From positions 1-22,588 of the forward strand of contig CAYYGL010000070.1 in assembly GCA_964471235.1 (NCBI GenBank): DNA of 22,588 bases, written 5' to 3'. The DNA comes from CAYYGL01 sp964471235 (GTDB taxonomy: Bacteria > Calditrichota > Calditrichia > RBG-13-44-9 > J075). The translations under genes and the position numbers were made by a program. Shown here one piece after another: positions 1 through 8,791 of this stretch. How positions within the stretch are numbered: the stretch's first letter is position 1; every line of letters begins with the position of its first letter. Under the pieces are notes generated by a model. The model did not search any database and was not told where the DNA came from. It was given only the letters and a program-made list of their open reading frames with translations.

Positions 1-1
1 T

Positions 2-469
2 CCCCGGGGATATTGTTTTTACATACCGGAATTTTACCTGGCAATGTTTGCCCGGCTCTGGCTGCAATGGCAGCGGCTGAATGCCGACCGACAGATTGCT
101 CTGGACCCGGTTGGAAATATGAATGCTATTCGGGGGCACCTCCTTTCTTACCTGAGAGAAGAAATGAACCCTTTTCATAAATCTCTCAATCCGTTGGATG
201 CAGCACTGGCATTATCAAGCATGTCTTATCTTAACGAAATGGATGAAAACGTTTTAAAAAAATATGTGGAAATCATGATATCCCGCTACCCGGAAAACGA
301 ACACGGTTACCGGGCGTATGAAATTTTTAAGGGAAAAATTCCTACCCACATGATTTACGGTTCGGAAGCCACCACAGCAGCATTTGTGTATGAAGCGCTT
401 GATGAAGCGGAACATTGGCTGACGCACACATTCACCGGAACACCGGGCAAGGAGGAGCAAACTTCATGA
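2..469 (+). CDS. C-terminal end of an unrecognised helical protein, cut by the left edge
   Basis: The reading frame is open from base 2 with no stop before the window edge, so the gene starts outside the window; the first internal ATG at 44 is probably not the true start. The visible 155 residues are mostly helical, with many aromatic and leucine residues near the edge (a FYIPEFYLA segment) and a GSEATTAAFVYEAL stretch near the C-terminus. The latter is faintly like the repeating helices of alpha/alpha-toroid proteins, but I cannot assign a family. The stop TGA shares bases with the ATG of the glycosyltransferase that follows (ATGA overlap). It is therefore almost certainly cotranscribed and translationally coupled with the glycan genes downstream. 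Confidence 0.65.
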   Translation, partial: PRGYCFYIPEFYLAMFARLWLQWQRLNADRQIALDPVGNMNAIRGHLLSYLREEMNPFHKSLNPLDAALALSSMSYLNEMDENVLKKYVEIMISRYPENEHGYRAYEIFKGKIPTHMIYGSEATTAAFVYEALDEAEHWLTHTFTGTPGKEEQTS

Positions 470-1749
470 AGCGTGTGTTATTTCTGCCGGGATACATGGG
501 GGGAGGATTCGGTCACATATCCCGATGCCTGACACTGGGAAAAGTGTTACGGGATAACGGGGTAGAAGTTGCTTTTGTGGTGGCGGGAAAACATCGGAGT
601 CCATTAAAGGAGGCGGGATTCTCCATTTATGTCCCCCATTTTCCGGCACGCCCACGTTCCGATTCTGCTTTTCAACCGGCGTATTTGTATATTACCGATG
701 CCAGTTACCAGGTGCTGCGGGATGGATTTACCTCGTTCTGGCGTCTAAAAGCCGCAGTATTTGAACTACGCAACATAGTCCAACGGTTTCGTCCGAATGT
801 GCTGGTGGGCGACCTCTCCCTGTTAACCGGAATTATTGGCAAGCACCTTAATATTCCGGTGGTACAGATTATTCGCTCCGGTATGCATCCCATCGCGCCC
901 CGGTTGGTCTGGTGGGAGAGTCCACCACCGGAAATTAGACCACCCCGGGTGCTGTCAATGTTTAATCGGCTCCTTAGCAAATGGAAATTACCGGAATTGC
1001 AAACCCCGGAAGACCTCTTCCGGGGAGATTTGTATTTGATCCCCGGCATTCCGGAAATTGAGCCGCTTTCTCCACTACCCCCAAATACTTATTACGTGGG
1101 ACCCTTGTGGGAAAACACATCAACCGAAACACTGGAAAGACCGCCGGAGTTTGGCGAGCCGGGAGAACCGGTGTTGTATATGACGATTGGCGGCGGGGCC
1201 TCGCCGGTGGGAAATGTCCGTTTTTTTCAGTTTTTAGAAGAAGTCGTTGCTCGCTTACCCTTCCGGACAGTGATCTCCACAGGTAAAAAAGTCGGTGCGG
1301 AAAGTCTCCCGCCCTCAAGCGAGCGGGTTAACTGGGTGAGTTGGATTCCCGGAGATGCTGCCATCTTTCACAGTGAATTGGTGTTTTTTCATGGAGGGTA
1401 TGGAACGACGATGGAGGTAGTACGCGCCGGAAAACCGTCTGTCATTTTTCCTTTTCATACGGAGCAGGAGTCGAACGGAAGACGGCTGGTGCAACAGGGA
1501 GCCGCTAAAGTGGTAATCCCGGAGAACCGAAAAAAACATTTACAGTATATGGAACGACGCTGGAAAGGCGGGAGGTTCTCACTGGCATACCAAAGCGAAT
1601 TCCAGGTGTCGGCAAAGCAGGTAGCGGAAACCATCCTGGACGTATATTCCCAGGCTCGTTACCGTGAGGGGGCAGCCCGGCTTCGGAAAATCGTCAAACA
1701 ATATCCCGGTGTCGAGGGTGCAATTGATTTCATTGAAAAATTATGGTGA
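466..1749 (+). CDS. GT-B fold glycosyltransferase (GT1/GT28, YjiC/MurG-like)
   Basis: This 427-residue protein probably transfers a sugar from a nucleotide donor to a lipid or glycan acceptor at the inner face of the cytoplasmic membrane. The N-terminus has the glycine-rich acceptor-side loop of GT-B enzymes (GYMGGGFGHISR, residues 9-20). The C-terminal domain has the donor-binding signature HGGYGTTMEV (309-318) followed by AGKPSVIFPF and an E-Q-x-x-N-G-R-R segment, typical of GT1/GT28 enzymes. I chose the ATG at 466, not the in-frame ATG at 415. It has a GGAGG at 451-455 and begins with MKRVLFLPG, the usual first beta strand. It overlaps the upstream stop by ATGA, and the methyltransferase start lies inside its own 3' end. 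Acceptor and sugar cannot be read from sequence. Confidence 0.88.
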   Translation: MKRVLFLPGYMGGGFGHISRCLTLGKVLRDNGVEVAFVVAGKHRSPLKEAGFSIYVPHFPARPRSDSAFQPAYLYITDASYQVLRDGFTSFWRLKAAVFELRNIVQRFRPNVLVGDLSLLTGIIGKHLNIPVVQIIRSGMHPIAPRLVWWESPPPEIRPPRVLSMFNRLLSKWKLPELQTPEDLFRGDLYLIPGIPEIEPLSPLPPNTYYVGPLWENTSTETLERPPEFGEPGEPVLYMTIGGGASPVGNVRFFQFLEEVVARLPFRTVISTGKKVGAESLPPSSERVNWVSWIPGDAAIFHSELVFFHGGYGTTMEVVRAGKPSVIFPFHTEQESNGRRLVQQGAAKVVIPENRKKHLQYMERRWKGGRFSLAYQSEFQVSAKQVAETILDVYSQARYREGAARLRKIVKQYPGVEGAIDFIEKLW

Positions 1750-2402
1750 GGACGATGGAAAATCGGGAACACTTTTACAATCGGCACTATATGAGTCGGG
1801 AGCGGCTGTTAACTTATGTGGATCAGGTGCAGGCGATCTACCGATACAGTGAACAGGATGATACCATCCTGGAAGTTGGCAAAGGCAATGGGTTCCTGGC
1901 GCATCTGTTCACAGACATCCTGCAGCAATCGGTTGTAACGTTAGATGTCTTACCGGATCTACAGCCGGATATTGTTGCCGATATCACCGCCGAGCAATTC
2001 GACCTGGACAGACACTTTGAAGTGGGAGTCTGTTTTGAAGTGCTGGAGCACATTCCTTATGAATTGTTACCCCGGGCAGTGGAAAATCTACGGAAGCATA
2101 TCGTGAAATACCTGATCATCTCCGTACCGGATACCAATTTCTTCTGGCAGGTGCAATGCAACCGTCTGTTCCGAAAATTTAAGCCCCTGAATATCACCCT
2201 GACCCTCCCTCGTTTTTTCCGGAATCGCCGGGTGTTCGGAAGTGATCACCAATGGGAGATTGGAATATACCATTCCCGGGAAGGTAAAATTACCGCCGGG
2301 AAACTGGTGCGGGAAGTTTTTGGTTCCGGGCAGGTGCTCCGCCATTACCGGGGGCGTGAATTTCCCGGGCATCACTTTTTCATCGTCAAAGGGTCTGCAT
2401 GA
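1743..2402 (+). CDS. class I SAM-dependent methyltransferase
   Basis: A 219-residue Rossmann-fold methyltransferase. Motif I is ILEVGKGNG (residues 42-50), an acidic end of beta 2 follows near D68 (VVTLDVLPD), and the CFEVLEHIP segment (97-105) is the methyltransferase-11-type post-motif. It probably methylates a sugar, lipid or glycan intermediate made by the adjacent glycosyltransferase. The start at 1743 overlaps the upstream stop by seven bases. A second ATG at 1755 is also possible, with GAGG just ahead of it but at short spacing. The 3' stop overlaps the next gene as ATGA. The substrate is inferred only from context. Confidence 0.85.
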   Translation: MVRTMENREHFYNRHYMSRERLLTYVDQVQAIYRYSEQDDTILEVGKGNGFLAHLFTDILQQSVVTLDVLPDLQPDIVADITAEQFDLDRHFEVGVCFEVLEHIPYELLPRAVENLRKHIVKYLIISVPDTNFFWQVQCNRLFRKFKPLNITLTLPRFFRNRRVFGSDHQWEIGIYHSREGKITAGKLVREVFGSGQVLRHYRGREFPGHHFFIVKGSA

Positions 2403-3877
2403 AGAAAGAAGAGCCGAGCGATAGCTACCAGCAGGCAAAAGCCTCTTCCGTTCACGGCGTGAAATGGACCGGTGCCGGGGAAGCCGCAACACGGTCTGTC
2501 TCGTTTATGGTGACGATTGGTCTGGCACGCTTGCTAACCCCCCAGGATTTCGGCTGGATTGCTCTAACACTCATCGTGGTGCGGTTTCTCCAGGTGCTGG
2601 TCGATTTTGGTGTGTCGCCGGCATTAATCCAGAAAGTTGATACGGATGATAATCATTACCATTCCGTTTTTACCGGATTGTTGGCATTATCAATTCTGCT
2701 GGCGGTAGCGTTATGGCTGCTGGCAGACGGAATCGCTGGTTTGTTGAAAACCCCTCCGGTCGGTCCCTTAATCCGTTCCCTGGCGTGGATTGTCCCTCTG
2801 AATGCCCTGGCTGTACTCCCGCGAGTTCTGTTAACCCGCCACCTGAAATTTAAGCAGTTGGCACTCTCCGAAGCAGCCGCTACCCTGGCATACGGAAGCG
2901 TGGCAATAGGTTTGGCAGTCTGGTGGCGAAGCGTATGGTGTTTTGTTCCGGCTATTATCATCGAACAACTCGTCCTCCTGGGCTGCCTGTGGTTCTACAG
3001 TCGCTGGAAGCCCCTGTTCCGATTGAAATTAACGGAAATAAAAGACGTTCTTCCCTTTGGCAGCGCTGTGTTTGCGTCTCGCCTGTTAAATTTCCTGAAC
3101 CTGAATATCATCAGTCTTTTCATTAATTATTTTTTCGGCAGCGCCGTTTTGGGCCTGTACTCCCTGGCATTTCAGATCATCGACCTGCCTACTCAACGAG
3201 TCGCCAAAAATTTTTTAAAAGTTCTCTTTCCGATTTTATCACGTTTACAACAGAACTTAAAAGATTATACCGAGATATTTCTGAACTATCATTTTATTCT
3301 GATGTTGATTATCACCCCGGTATTTGTTTCCCTCTTCTGGCTCGCCGAACCGTTCGTATTAGCCCTGTATGGTGAAAAATGGAGAGCGGTGATTCCGGTC
3401 ATCCGCATTCTCAGTGTGGTGGGATTTGTCCGATCGACCTGGACAATGGTAAGTGCGGTTAGTCTTTCCCTGGGACGCCCGGTGTTTGAAATGCGTTTGA
3501 ATGCTGTGCAAACGATTCTACTGGGAGTGTTCATTCCACTGGGTGCAATGGCAAGTTTTACCATGATGTTGTTAGTTTACACCGGTATCTTGTTCGTGTT
3601 GCTCTTATTTGCCGAGAGTCGCATTTTACATTGGCTCTCCGTTTCCTTTCATTCGTTTTCCCGTCGATTGCGGAAACCGATTTTGCTAAATGGATTCCTG
3701 TGTGCTTTTTTGGCAGCTATTATTGAATTTCATTTTACATCGGCATGGAGCTCAGTCTGGATTCAATTATTCACCCTGAGTATGTTTTCCGCCCTGGTAT
3801 ACTCATTGATTTTTTACCTCTCAGACCCTCAGCAATTTTTTCAGTTGATACGATTACTTTTTCACCCGAACCAATGA
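2399..3877 (+). CDS. Wzx/WzxC-like polysaccharide flippase (MOP superfamily)
   Basis: A 492-residue multi-spanning membrane protein whose length and pattern of 12 to 14 hydrophobic segments fit the polysaccharide-specific MOP exporters (COG2244, WzxC/TuaB style). The N-terminus has the typical sequence WTGAGEAATRSVSF then IGLARLLTPQDFGWIAL, matching the first two helices of this family. Such proteins flip lipid-linked oligosaccharides or teichuronic-type glycans from the cytoplasmic to the periplasmic leaflet. The ATGA overlap with the methyltransferase places it in the same operon, where it is the likely export step. No polymerase or ligase is visible inside the window. The identity of the glycan is unknown. 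Confidence 0.88.
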   Translation: MKKEEPSDSYQQAKASSVHGVKWTGAGEAATRSVSFMVTIGLARLLTPQDFGWIALTLIVVRFLQVLVDFGVSPALIQKVDTDDNHYHSVFTGLLALSILLAVALWLLADGIAGLLKTPPVGPLIRSLAWIVPLNALAVLPRVLLTRHLKFKQLALSEAAATLAYGSVAIGLAVWWRSVWCFVPAIIIEQLVLLGCLWFYSRWKPLFRLKLTEIKDVLPFGSAVFASRLLNFLNLNIISLFINYFFGSAVLGLYSLAFQIIDLPTQRVAKNFLKVLFPILSRLQQNLKDYTEIFLNYHFILMLIITPVFVSLFWLAEPFVLALYGEKWRAVIPVIRILSVVGFVRSTWTMVSAVSLSLGRPVFEMRLNAVQTILLGVFIPLGAMASFTMMLLVYTGILFVLLLFAESRILHWLSVSFHSFSRRLRKPILLNGFLCAFLAAIIEFHFTSAWSSVWIQLFTLSMFSALVYSLIFYLSDPQQFFQLIRLLFHPNQ

Positions 3878-4164
3878 GAGTATATTCCTCCGGCTCTGCC
3901 GGGCGAATCACTGTTTCTTCTTCATGGGCGGTATTAAAAATGGATGGCAGGATTTCATGAACCCAATATCGTTAAAAAATGAAATTAGCAGGTTTGATCC
4001 CCATAACATTAATCCAGCGAGTATGAATTATTATATCTGTTACACTTGCTTTGGCAGTGTAGGAATCTTCCAACCAAAACCGCATTCCTGAACAGCTAAA
4101 AATTGTGGTTGAGGGGATAATTCAAATTTAAAGAATGCGATTGAACTCGAATCAGGGGCACAGC
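3878..4164. other. intergenic region between flippase and FG-GAP gene
   Basis: About 290 bases with no convincing gene. It holds a small GC hairpin (CCGGC-TCT-GCCGG, 3890-3902) just after the flippase stop, without a T run, and a 6-bp inverted repeat TACACT/AGTGTA (4041-4061). Either could be a transcript-end or leader structure. I see no promoter that I would defend. Short frames running through it overlap the flippase 3' end and look fortuitous. Confidence 0.4.
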
Positions 4165-6366
4165 ATGAAAAGCAGAAGCACACTCACCTTTATTTTCACG
4201 CTATTTCTCGGTACTGCGGTCGTAAACGCTCAACCCGGTTTTACCAAACATATTATTAGTGATACATTGGATATAGCAAAGAAAGTGTATGCCGTAGATA
4301 TTGATAGTGATGGAGATGTAGATGTGGTTGCTGCGGCTTCGAACCAATCCCCGGCCAGTACAAACATTGCCTTATTCGAGAATAATGGCTCAGAGACATT
4401 TACATTTTCCAGCATCTCCAAAACGTATTTGGGGGCTCGTGGCGTTTATGCCGGTGATCTCATAAGTGGCGGCAAGCTGGAGATATTAGCCGGAAATTTT
4501 GGGAACGATCGTACAGCTTATTGGAAATTTAGTGGCGGTAGCTGGGTGGTCGATAGCCTGGGAGTCAGCACAGCCCCGCAAAATTATTCTCTGCTTACTT
4601 TTGATTTGAACAATGATGGTAATCTCGATGTTTTAACCGCCAATAGTGCGCCGGGGAATGATTTCCGGTGGTTTCAAAACAACGGCACCGGGACATTTAC
4701 CGAGCACTTTATTGCCACCTCCATCCCCGATGCGGATGATATTGATGCCGGAGATATTGATGGAGATGGTTTCTTTGATGTCGTCGGGACCAGTTTCTCC
4801 GGTAACGAGGTAAGCTGGTGGAAAAATGATGGCACGCCTGAAAATGGGGGATGGGTAAAGAAAGTCATTCAATCCAGCTATAGCGATGCACATACAGTTG
4901 ATCTGATTGATATGGACCGAGATGGTGACCTGGATGTGCTTTCCGTCAGTTTTTATAACGGGCGATTATCCTGGTGGGCAAATGATGGAAACGGGAATTT
5001 CGGAACTGAGCAAGTAATTCTGTCCTCCGGCTTCACCAATGCCCGCTCTGCCCTGGGCGCCGATGTGGACGGCGACGGTGATATGGATGTCGTTGCTGCC
5101 GGTGACCTTGTCGATCTTTTTGCCTGGTTTGAAAATGATGGCACTCAAAATTTTACCATCAGGGTGATTGATGCCACTTTGAACCGGAACTATTTTGCTT
5201 TTCCAGTGGATTTGGATGGGGACGGCGATATGGATGTGGTTGGTAGCGCCGAACAATCCAATACCGTTGCCTGGTATGAAAATGACCTGGACGATGCGCA
5301 AACCATCGTTGCCGGAGATGCTCCACCCACTTCCTTCTGGAATGGAAAGGTGAGTATCGACTTCAGCGCCGGAACCTCGGGGCTGGTGACCGTTTTTTAC
5401 AATGCCGGTAGTGTACCCGATAACACCTCGTTGTCATCGGCTATCGATCATGTAGCGACCAATGGGTATTATACAATAACCACTCAAAAAACCAGTTACA
5501 CTGCTTCGATAGACTTTTTCTACGGAGCCGGAAATGTAAATGAGTGGAGCAACATTACCAATGAGAGTCAGTTGGTTATTTGTCTCTGGAATGAGACCAC
5601 CGGGCAATGGGAGGTAGCCGGCACCAGTCAGACAGTTGATGCGGCAAACAACAAAATTACGGTAACCGGTATTACCACCGACTTTAAGGATTTTTCCCGT
5701 TGGACACTGGGTTCCCGCACCACGGATAACCCGTTGCCGGTCGAATTGATTGCCTTTAATGCGGCTTCGGAGGATGGGGGCATATTGTTAAGTTGGCGCA
5801 CTGCCAGCGAAATCAATAACGCCGGTTTCGAAATCTGGCGAGCGGATAGCCGGGATACCATTCGAACACTCATTGCGGATTTTACAACCAATCCGGAACT
5901 CCGCGGTGCCGGAAATTCCAGCACCGGAAAATCTTACCAATTTTTAGACAACGATGTCACTTCCGGAAATCGTTACACTTACCAGTTAGCCGATGTGGAT
6001 ATCAACGGCTTTCGGGAGTTCCTGCAAATTCTGTCAATCGAGTATTCCCCGAACGATATACCGGAAAAATTTGTCCTGGGGCAAAATTATCCAAATCCCT
6101 TTAACGGCGTTACCCAAATCCCATTACGGATATCCGGTGGAAATCTTTCCCGGGCTTCATTATCCCCAGCCCCCCAATTAATTATTTATGATATAAACGG
6201 CAGAGTGGTAAAGATTTTTCCCCTTCGTAATCTTTCCCCCGGCGTTCACTTAATTACCTGGGATGGGCGAAATGATACCGGGCAAGCGGTTGCCAGTGGT
6301 GTCTATTTCTATACGTTAAAAACCGGTCGGCAGAATTCGGTTCGGAAACTGATGCTGGTCAAATAA
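4165..6366 (+). CDS. secreted FG-GAP/VCBS repeat protein with T9SS-type C-terminal tail
   Basis: A 733-residue exported protein. The start at 4165 is chosen over the in-frame ATG at 4135 because MKSRSTLTFIFTLFLGTAVVNAQ is a clean signal peptide and AGGGG at 4154-4158 is well spaced. Residues 30-375 carry about six to seven FG-GAP/VCBS repeats with calcium-type loops, such as DIDSDGDVD (45-53), DLNNDGNLD (147-155), DIDGDGFFD, DMDRDGDLD, DVDGDGDMD and DLDGDGDMD, predicting a beta-propeller. A linker module leads to DNPLPVEL (521-528), a fibronectin-like domain, and a sorting tail with NYPNPFN (641-647) and WDGRNDTGQAVASGVYFYTL. The tail predicts T9SS export and surface attachment. Substrate or ligand is unknown. 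The second half is paralogous to that of the next gene. Confidence 0.9.
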   Translation: MKSRSTLTFIFTLFLGTAVVNAQPGFTKHIISDTLDIAKKVYAVDIDSDGDVDVVAAASNQSPASTNIALFENNGSETFTFSSISKTYLGARGVYAGDLISGGKLEILAGNFGNDRTAYWKFSGGSWVVDSLGVSTAPQNYSLLTFDLNNDGNLDVLTANSAPGNDFRWFQNNGTGTFTEHFIATSIPDADDIDAGDIDGDGFFDVVGTSFSGNEVSWWKNDGTPENGGWVKKVIQSSYSDAHTVDLIDMDRDGDLDVLSVSFYNGRLSWWANDGNGNFGTEQVILSSGFTNARSALGADVDGDGDMDVVAAGDLVDLFAWFENDGTQNFTIRVIDATLNRNYFAFPVDLDGDGDMDVVGSAEQSNTVAWYENDLDDAQTIVAGDAPPTSFWNGKVSIDFSAGTSGLVTVFYNAGSVPDNTSLSSAIDHVATNGYYTITTQKTSYTASIDFFYGAGNVNEWSNITNESQLVICLWNETTGQWEVAGTSQTVDAANNKITVTGITTDFKDFSRWTLGSRTTDNPLPVELIAFNAASEDGGILLSWRTASEINNAGFEIWRADSRDTIRTLIADFTTNPELRGAGNSSTGKSYQFLDNDVTSGNRYTYQLADVDINGFREFLQILSIEYSPNDIPEKFVLGQNYPNPFNGVTQIPLRISGGNLSRASLSPAPQLIIYDINGRVVKIFPLRNLSPGVHLITWDGRNDTGQAVASGVYFYTLKTGRQNSVRKLMLVK

Positions 6367-6372
6367 TCTTTT

Positions 6373-6410
6373 GAGAAAAGTGATTTATTGGAACTTTTCT
6401 TCTGTTTTTT
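6373..6410 (+). terminator. probable AT-rich intrinsic terminator
   Basis: AGAAAAGT (6374-6381) pairs perfectly with ACTTTTCT (6393-6400), extended by a G-T pair, with an 11-base loop. TCTG and six Ts follow at 6405-6410. It begins seven bases after the FG-GAP stop codon. The stem is AT-rich, so strength is doubtful. Confidence 0.5.
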
Positions 6411-6696
6411 CTAAACTTTCCCGAATGAACGTCGATAAGATTGATATTCTTTTCGTAAAAACGGAATGGTGAATTAGAACCGTTTAGCTTATTTATATCG
6501 TTTATGGATTTGATGGCGGCGTCGTTGTCCGGGTGAGCATGAGTACAGGGATAATGACCCACAAACCATTTCTCTCAGCACTCAAAGGATTCTAAACTGT
6601 TTACATGGATGTAAAACCGAGACGGTTGTTTCGGTAAGTGCTACTCTTAGAACCATTAACCGATGTCATTTCAATACGTCTAAGGGAGGTATATTC
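6411..6696. other. leader region of the LamG gene
   Basis: About 285 non-coding bases. The right part holds two adjacent small dyads (see 6600-6627) and the strong ribosome binding site AAGGGAGGT (6682-6690) of the LamG gene. A 67-codon minus-strand GTG frame crosses the left part. It has no ribosome binding site, no recognisable domain and overlaps the terminator hairpin, so I do not call it. Confidence 0.4.
6600..6627. promoter_or_regulatory. two abutting inverted repeats upstream of the LamG gene
   Basis: TTTACAT-GG-ATGTAAA (6600-6615) is a perfect 7-bp dyad. It is immediately followed by AACCG-AGA-CGGTT (6615-6627), a perfect 5-bp hairpin. They lie about 70 to 97 bases before the ATG at 6697. 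The first could be an operator, and the two could form RNA hairpins in the leader. No regulator gene is near. Confidence 0.35.
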
Positions 6697-8580
6697 ATGG
6701 AACACAGGATACGGAATCTATTTTCTACCGGGCTGTTTATCGCCCTGTTATCCTTGAACGTTTCAGTGTTGGCACAATTTCCCGGTCCCGGTAACACCTT
6801 GCAGTTCGATGGGAGTAATGATTTTGTCGGAATTCCCACCAGCTCAACTTTACCGGTTTATCTTAAATCCGGCGGCACTTATACGGTGGAATTTTGGGTG
6901 ATTGGATTGAGCGGGCAGGATGAGGCAAGGGTTTTTTCCGAATCGAATCGCACGAATAATGATGCACCTTTGTTCAATATCTCTACCGGTAGAATATCTG
7001 TGGGGGCTACCGACAAAATCGATATTTTTATTCGGAACGACGCCGGAACCAATTTGATTAATCATCAAGTCTCGACCGATGTGGTGTTTGACGGCACCTG
7101 GCACCATGTTGCCTGGGTGGATAATAACGGAACCACCAATTTATACATTGATGGCGTCGATAATACTATCTCGGATTACATACCAACCGGCACCTTTAGT
7201 TTAGATGCCAGTACCATCGCGGCATTAGATCGAAGACCTTTTCCTGGCCCCGGAGACACCAACTTTTTCCAGGGGCAGGTGGATGAACTGCGCATCTGGA
7301 ATGTTGCCCGCACCCAGCAGCAAATCCGCGATAACATGTGCAAAAAGTTGACCGGCACCGAAACCGGGTTGGTGGCATATTACCGGTTTGATGCCAATGC
7401 CGGTACTTCTACCCTTACCGATTTAACATCCAACCATAATAATGGCACATTGGTGAACATGAACACTGCAACCGCCTGGAAAACTTCCGGAGCGGCAGTT
7501 GGGGATACCAGCGCCAATGTGTATACCGGCACCTGGACCGGGCAAACAGTTAAAATCGGTCATAGCGATGGGGATACCTTAACCATCAGCAATGTTTCCG
7601 GAACAACGTTGCCCTCCGGAGTTCATGTGTATCGGGTGGATGAAGCGCCCAATGTCACCACCCCGCCTGGCGCGATCACCAGTTTAGACCCCCTGCGCTA
7701 TTGGGGCGTTTATGTTGCCGGGGGCAGCGGGGTCACTTATGATGTCACCTATAATTATACCGGGCACCCGGGTATTACCAACGAGAGCACCTTAGACCTC
7801 GCCAGCCGGGCGAATAATGGTACCACTTCCTGGACTGAAAAAAATGCTACTCTGAACACAGCAGCAAATACCCTCTCTCTGGTCAACGAAACTCAATCGG
7901 AGTACATCCTTGGCAGTCAATCACCTGATAATCCCTTACCGGTGGAATTGACCTCTTTTACGGCTTCCCTGGCGAATAATGGGGTGGAATTAAAATGGAT
8001 TACCGAGAGTGAAATTAACAACCTCGGTTTTGAGATCTGGCGCTCGATTGACAATGAAGACAATTTTCAGAAAATTGCCGGTTATAATACCAATGAAGCC
8101 CTGGCAGGTTCCGGTAACTCCAATACCCGGCGCATCTATCAGTATTATGATGGCACCGTTGAGGTGGGCCATACCTATTATTACACGCTTTGGGATGTAT
8201 CCTTCAGCGGGGAGAGAACCCGAAACGGCACTATTGAAATTGATGTGGTGGACAATCCGGATGGAAATGAACCGAATCTGGCACATGCGTTCGAGTTGTT
8301 CCAAAATTATCCCAATCCGTTTAATCCTTCTACTCAAATCGGGTTTTCCATCGGGGCGCAAACCGGGGGTAATTCTTTCTCAACCAGTTTGGTAATTACC
8401 GATATGTTGGGAAAGCAGATTCGTACCCTGGTGAATGAAAACTTACCCGCCGGGGAGTATTTTTATACCTGGGACGGCAGAGATGACGCCGGGAACCTGG
8501 TAAGCTCCGGGGTATACATTTATTTCTTGCAAATTGATGGTCGTTTTCAGGGCTCTAAGAAGATGGTTTTTCTCCGTTAG
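6697..8580 (+). CDS. secreted LamG/concanavalin A-like protein with T9SS-type C-terminal tail
   Basis: A 627-residue exported protein with a signal peptide ending near LAQ (residues 25-27). The start is fixed by AAGGGAGGT six bases upstream. Residues 33-235 form a LamG/ConA-like jelly-roll with its hallmark segments: YTVEFWV, GTWHHVAWV (133-141), LYIDG and VDELRIWNVARTQQQI (195-210). This fold typically binds carbohydrate or protein at the surface. A middle beta-rich module follows, then DNPLPVEL (411-418), a fibronectin-like domain and the sorting tail with NYPNPFNPST (537-546) and WDGRDDAGNLVSSGVY. The part from about residue 400 is paralogous to the end of the FG-GAP protein upstream. The gene ends at a strong terminator. 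No catalytic motif is visible, so a binding or adhesive role is more likely than an enzyme. Confidence 0.9.
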   Translation: MEHRIRNLFSTGLFIALLSLNVSVLAQFPGPGNTLQFDGSNDFVGIPTSSTLPVYLKSGGTYTVEFWVIGLSGQDEARVFSESNRTNNDAPLFNISTGRISVGATDKIDIFIRNDAGTNLINHQVSTDVVFDGTWHHVAWVDNNGTTNLYIDGVDNTISDYIPTGTFSLDASTIAALDRRPFPGPGDTNFFQGQVDELRIWNVARTQQQIRDNMCKKLTGTETGLVAYYRFDANAGTSTLTDLTSNHNNGTLVNMNTATAWKTSGAAVGDTSANVYTGTWTGQTVKIGHSDGDTLTISNVSGTTLPSGVHVYRVDEAPNVTTPPGAITSLDPLRYWGVYVAGGSGVTYDVTYNYTGHPGITNESTLDLASRANNGTTSWTEKNATLNTAANTLSLVNETQSEYILGSQSPDNPLPVELTSFTASLANNGVELKWITESEINNLGFEIWRSIDNEDNFQKIAGYNTNEALAGSGNSNTRRIYQYYDGTVEVGHTYYYTLWDVSFSGERTRNGTIEIDVVDNPDGNEPNLAHAFELFQNYPNPFNPSTQIGFSIGAQTGGNSFSTSLVITDMLGKQIRTLVNENLPAGEYFYTWDGRDDAGNLVSSGVYIYFLQIDGRFQGSKKMVFLR

Positions 8581-8609
8581 CCGTTTCATCGAAAATGTGA
8601 ATTCCAATC

Positions 8610-8648
8610 AAACGCACCGTTATTTTAGTTGACGGTGCGTTTTTTTTT
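8610..8648 (+). terminator. strong intrinsic terminator
   Basis: A perfect 11-bp stem, AAACGCACCGT (8610-8620) with ACGGTGCGTTT (8632-8642), an 11-base loop and an uninterrupted run of nine Ts (8640-8648). It lies 30 bases after the LamG stop and isolates that unit from the radical SAM gene. Confidence 0.92.
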
Positions 8649-8791
8649 GTGGATGTGGATTTCTCAGGCAGAATTTATTTCAATATAAAAACGGATAATT
8701 CCTCAAAAAATCACAACCAGGCTCGAATATCTTTGTAGATTTGATTGTTGGGTGCACAAGCCCGTCTTAAAATTGAAAAAATGGTCTCTCA

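Noticed and set aside
3890..3902. intrinsic terminator after the flippase gene
   Set aside because: The CCGGC/GCCGG hairpin is only five base pairs and no T run follows.
3745..3960. 71-codon plus-strand frame at the flippase 3' end
   Set aside because: More than half overlaps the flippase in another frame, and no ribosome binding site or domain is visible.
6359..6562. 67-codon minus-strand frame between the two T9SS genes
   Set aside because: It starts with GTG without a ribosome binding site, overlaps the terminator hairpin and the end of the upstream gene, and matches no family I know.
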